This document shows positions 63,929 to 64,000 of a DNA stretch of 64,000 bases, piece by piece. Below the pieces are notes generated by a model. The model was not told the origin of the DNA. It saw nothing but the letters and a program-made list of their open reading frames with translations, and searched no databases. A program made the position numbers and the translations under genes. Source of the stretch: Tenacibaculum jejuense (lineage in GTDB: Bacteria > Bacteroidota > Bacteroidia > Flavobacteriales > Flavobacteriaceae); contig NZ_LT899436.1 in the NCBI RefSeq assembly GCF_900198195.1, positions 4,120,001 to 4,184,000 of the forward strand, given 5' to 3'. The stretch's first letter is position 1. Each line of letters begins with the position of its first letter.

Positions 63929-64000
63929 GAATTAAGAAAAATTTAAGGATCAAAATCTTAAAAATCAATTAATTTATACTTCGGAAAAATAATTATTTTT

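Noticed and set aside
1..64000. tRNA, rRNA, CRISPR array, insertion sequence, prophage or integron
   Set aside because: None seen: no cloverleaf in the gaps, no regular spaced repeats and no transposase or integrase frames.

Overview
The window is chromosomal DNA from a member of the Flavobacteriaceae (Bacteroidota), most likely a marine, gliding type such as a Tenacibaculum or Polaribacter relative. The genus is inference. The family call rests on an AT-rich sequence (roughly one third G+C by eye), gliding genes gldB and gldC, a type IX secretion (T9SS) Plug protein, two proteins with T9SS C-terminal sorting domains, an Na+-translocating NQR operon, a Bat aerotolerance-type operon, and promoters that follow the Bacteroidota TAnnTTTG -7 consensus (16 exact matches ahead of genes or RNAs). 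No tRNA, rRNA, CRISPR array, prophage or insertion sequence was seen.

Layout. 1-2.6 kb: end of a histidine kinase, its OmpR regulator and a deoxynucleoside kinase. 2.6-11.9 kb: housekeeping genes (SpoU-type RNA methylase, TamL-like outer-membrane lipoprotein, class II aldolase, accD, a lipoprotein, rpsO, pnp). 11.9-17.8 kb: a secreted beta-helix protein, a HPPK/deoxynucleoside-kinase fusion, two small exported proteins (one interrupted by a stop codon), gldC and gldB. 17.8-23.1 kb: nadE, dnaG, clpX, clpP. 23.2-30 kb: a signalling island of one TPR histidine kinase, one NarL-type regulator and two paralogous membrane TPR-HTH regulators. 30.2-36.2 kb: nqrABCDEF. 36.4-45 kb: T9SS Plug, apaG, DUF3667, NRDE, pruA, and a DUF1800/DUF1501 pair. 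45.2-57.5 kb: tricorn-like S41 protease, LytTR regulator, rsmG, desaturase, aminotransferase, retropepsin-like protease, tatD, NUDIX, ogt, GNAT, tadA, MOSC, lpxH-like. 57.7-64 kb: moxR/DUF58/BatA/BatB/BatC operon running off the right end.

The most interesting discovery is in the signalling island. Two intergenic regions flanking the same TPR-HTH gene each carry what looks like a ~120-nt noncoding RNA gene: a shared 15-bp upstream element at the same distance from a TAnnTTTG promoter, a nearly identical 38/39-nt core, a 9-bp long-range stem kept by A-U to G-U changes, a competing local 5' hairpin and an intrinsic terminator. I recognise no known RNA family. Together with the adjacent TPR sensors it may form an undescribed envelope-sensing circuit with RNA outputs.

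Other points worth a look: DnaG and AccD have both lost the cysteines and histidine of their zinc ribbons while ClpX keeps its own; the NqrB and NqrC flavinylation motifs are both off-consensus; a DUF1501 protein carries both a Tat-like leader and a T9SS sorting domain; and head-to-head promoters overlap between tatD and a retropepsin-like gene.
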